This document shows positions 5,551 through 5,657 of a DNA stretch of 5,657 bases, in pieces. Below the pieces are notes generated by a model. That model was given only the letters and a program-made list of their open reading frames with translations, was not told the origin of the DNA and did not search any database. A program made the translations under genes and the position numbers. Source of the stretch: Actinomycetes bacterium (GTDB taxonomy: Bacteria > Actinomycetota > Actinomycetes > Propionibacteriales > Propionibacteriaceae); NCBI GenBank assembly GCA_009785885.1, contig WQUE01000119.1, forward strand, positions 1 to 5,657, in the 5' to 3' direction. The number at the start of each line of letters is the position of its first letter. Positions within the stretch are counted from its first letter, which is position 1.

Positions 5551-5657
5551 ATGACAACGACCATTCACCCCGAGGTGCGGCGCCCGTCGACGCGCCCGAC
5601 GTCTCTCGCCGCCCGGCATCTCTTCAAGACGTTCGGTCCCGACACCGACGCGCCGGT
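5551..5657 (+). CDS. Probable ABC transporter ATP-binding protein, N-terminal fragment
   Basis: Only the first 35 codons are in the window. After a polar lead the frame reads LAARHLFKTFGPDTDAPV, which resembles the first strand of ABC ATPases of the MacB/LolD-like export type (ARxLxKxFG, then an acidic stretch before the usual ALxxV). The Walker A motif would lie beyond the edge, so the call rests on this short match and on context: a divergent kinase-regulator pair is a common partner of such exporters. ATG 5551 is taken as the start, but in-frame ATG 5515 and GTG 5506 are alternatives, and no strong ribosome binding site marks any of them. Confidence 0.55.
   Translation, partial: MTTTIHPEVRRPSTRPTSLAARHLFKTFGPDTDAP

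Overview
The window comes from a high-GC Gram-positive bacterium of the Actinomycetota. The base composition is strongly GC-rich, and the plus strand carries the conserved actinobacterial block gcvH - garA-type FHA gene - ftsR-type MerR gene - Rv1830-type MerR gene. A phosphatidylinositol-mannoside-type acyltransferase also points to a lineage with PIM or related glycolipids. The exact family cannot be fixed from the sequence.

Left part, plus strand (1-2697): a HX4D-motif acyltransferase (patA-like) ends inside a 20-bp tandem repeat array of five units (881-980). A candidate promoter follows, then gcvH (the lipoyl carrier protein of glycine cleavage). Next comes a GarA/OdhI-like FHA protein carrying an extra N-terminal zinc ribbon. 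It probably has its own promoter, which overlaps the gcvH stop codon. The ftsR-like MerR gene overlaps the garA stop by one base and is probably translationally coupled to it.

Middle (2698-3502): a 262-bp intergenic region holds a perfect 10-bp dyad, a 12-bp direct repeat at 31-bp spacing, a long bulged hairpin and a candidate promoter. It leads into the second MerR regulator, the counterpart of M. tuberculosis Rv1830. In mycobacteria a DUF151 bifunctional nuclease gene (Rv1829) lies between the two MerR genes; here it is absent.

Right part (3471-5657): a minus-strand two-component system, a HisKA_3 sensor kinase followed by a NarL/LuxR-type response regulator, with the two genes overlapping by 13 bp. 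The regulator gene converges on the second MerR gene and overlaps its 3' end by 32 bp. Divergent from the kinase, across a short region with two inverted repeats, is the 5' end of a probable ABC-transporter ATPase gene, cut by the window edge. This layout suggests a kinase-regulator pair controlling a neighbouring exporter.

Most of the window is ordinary actinobacterial core sequence. The parts least explained by known genes are the 20-bp array and the structured region between the two MerR genes. I do not see a clearly new biological system.
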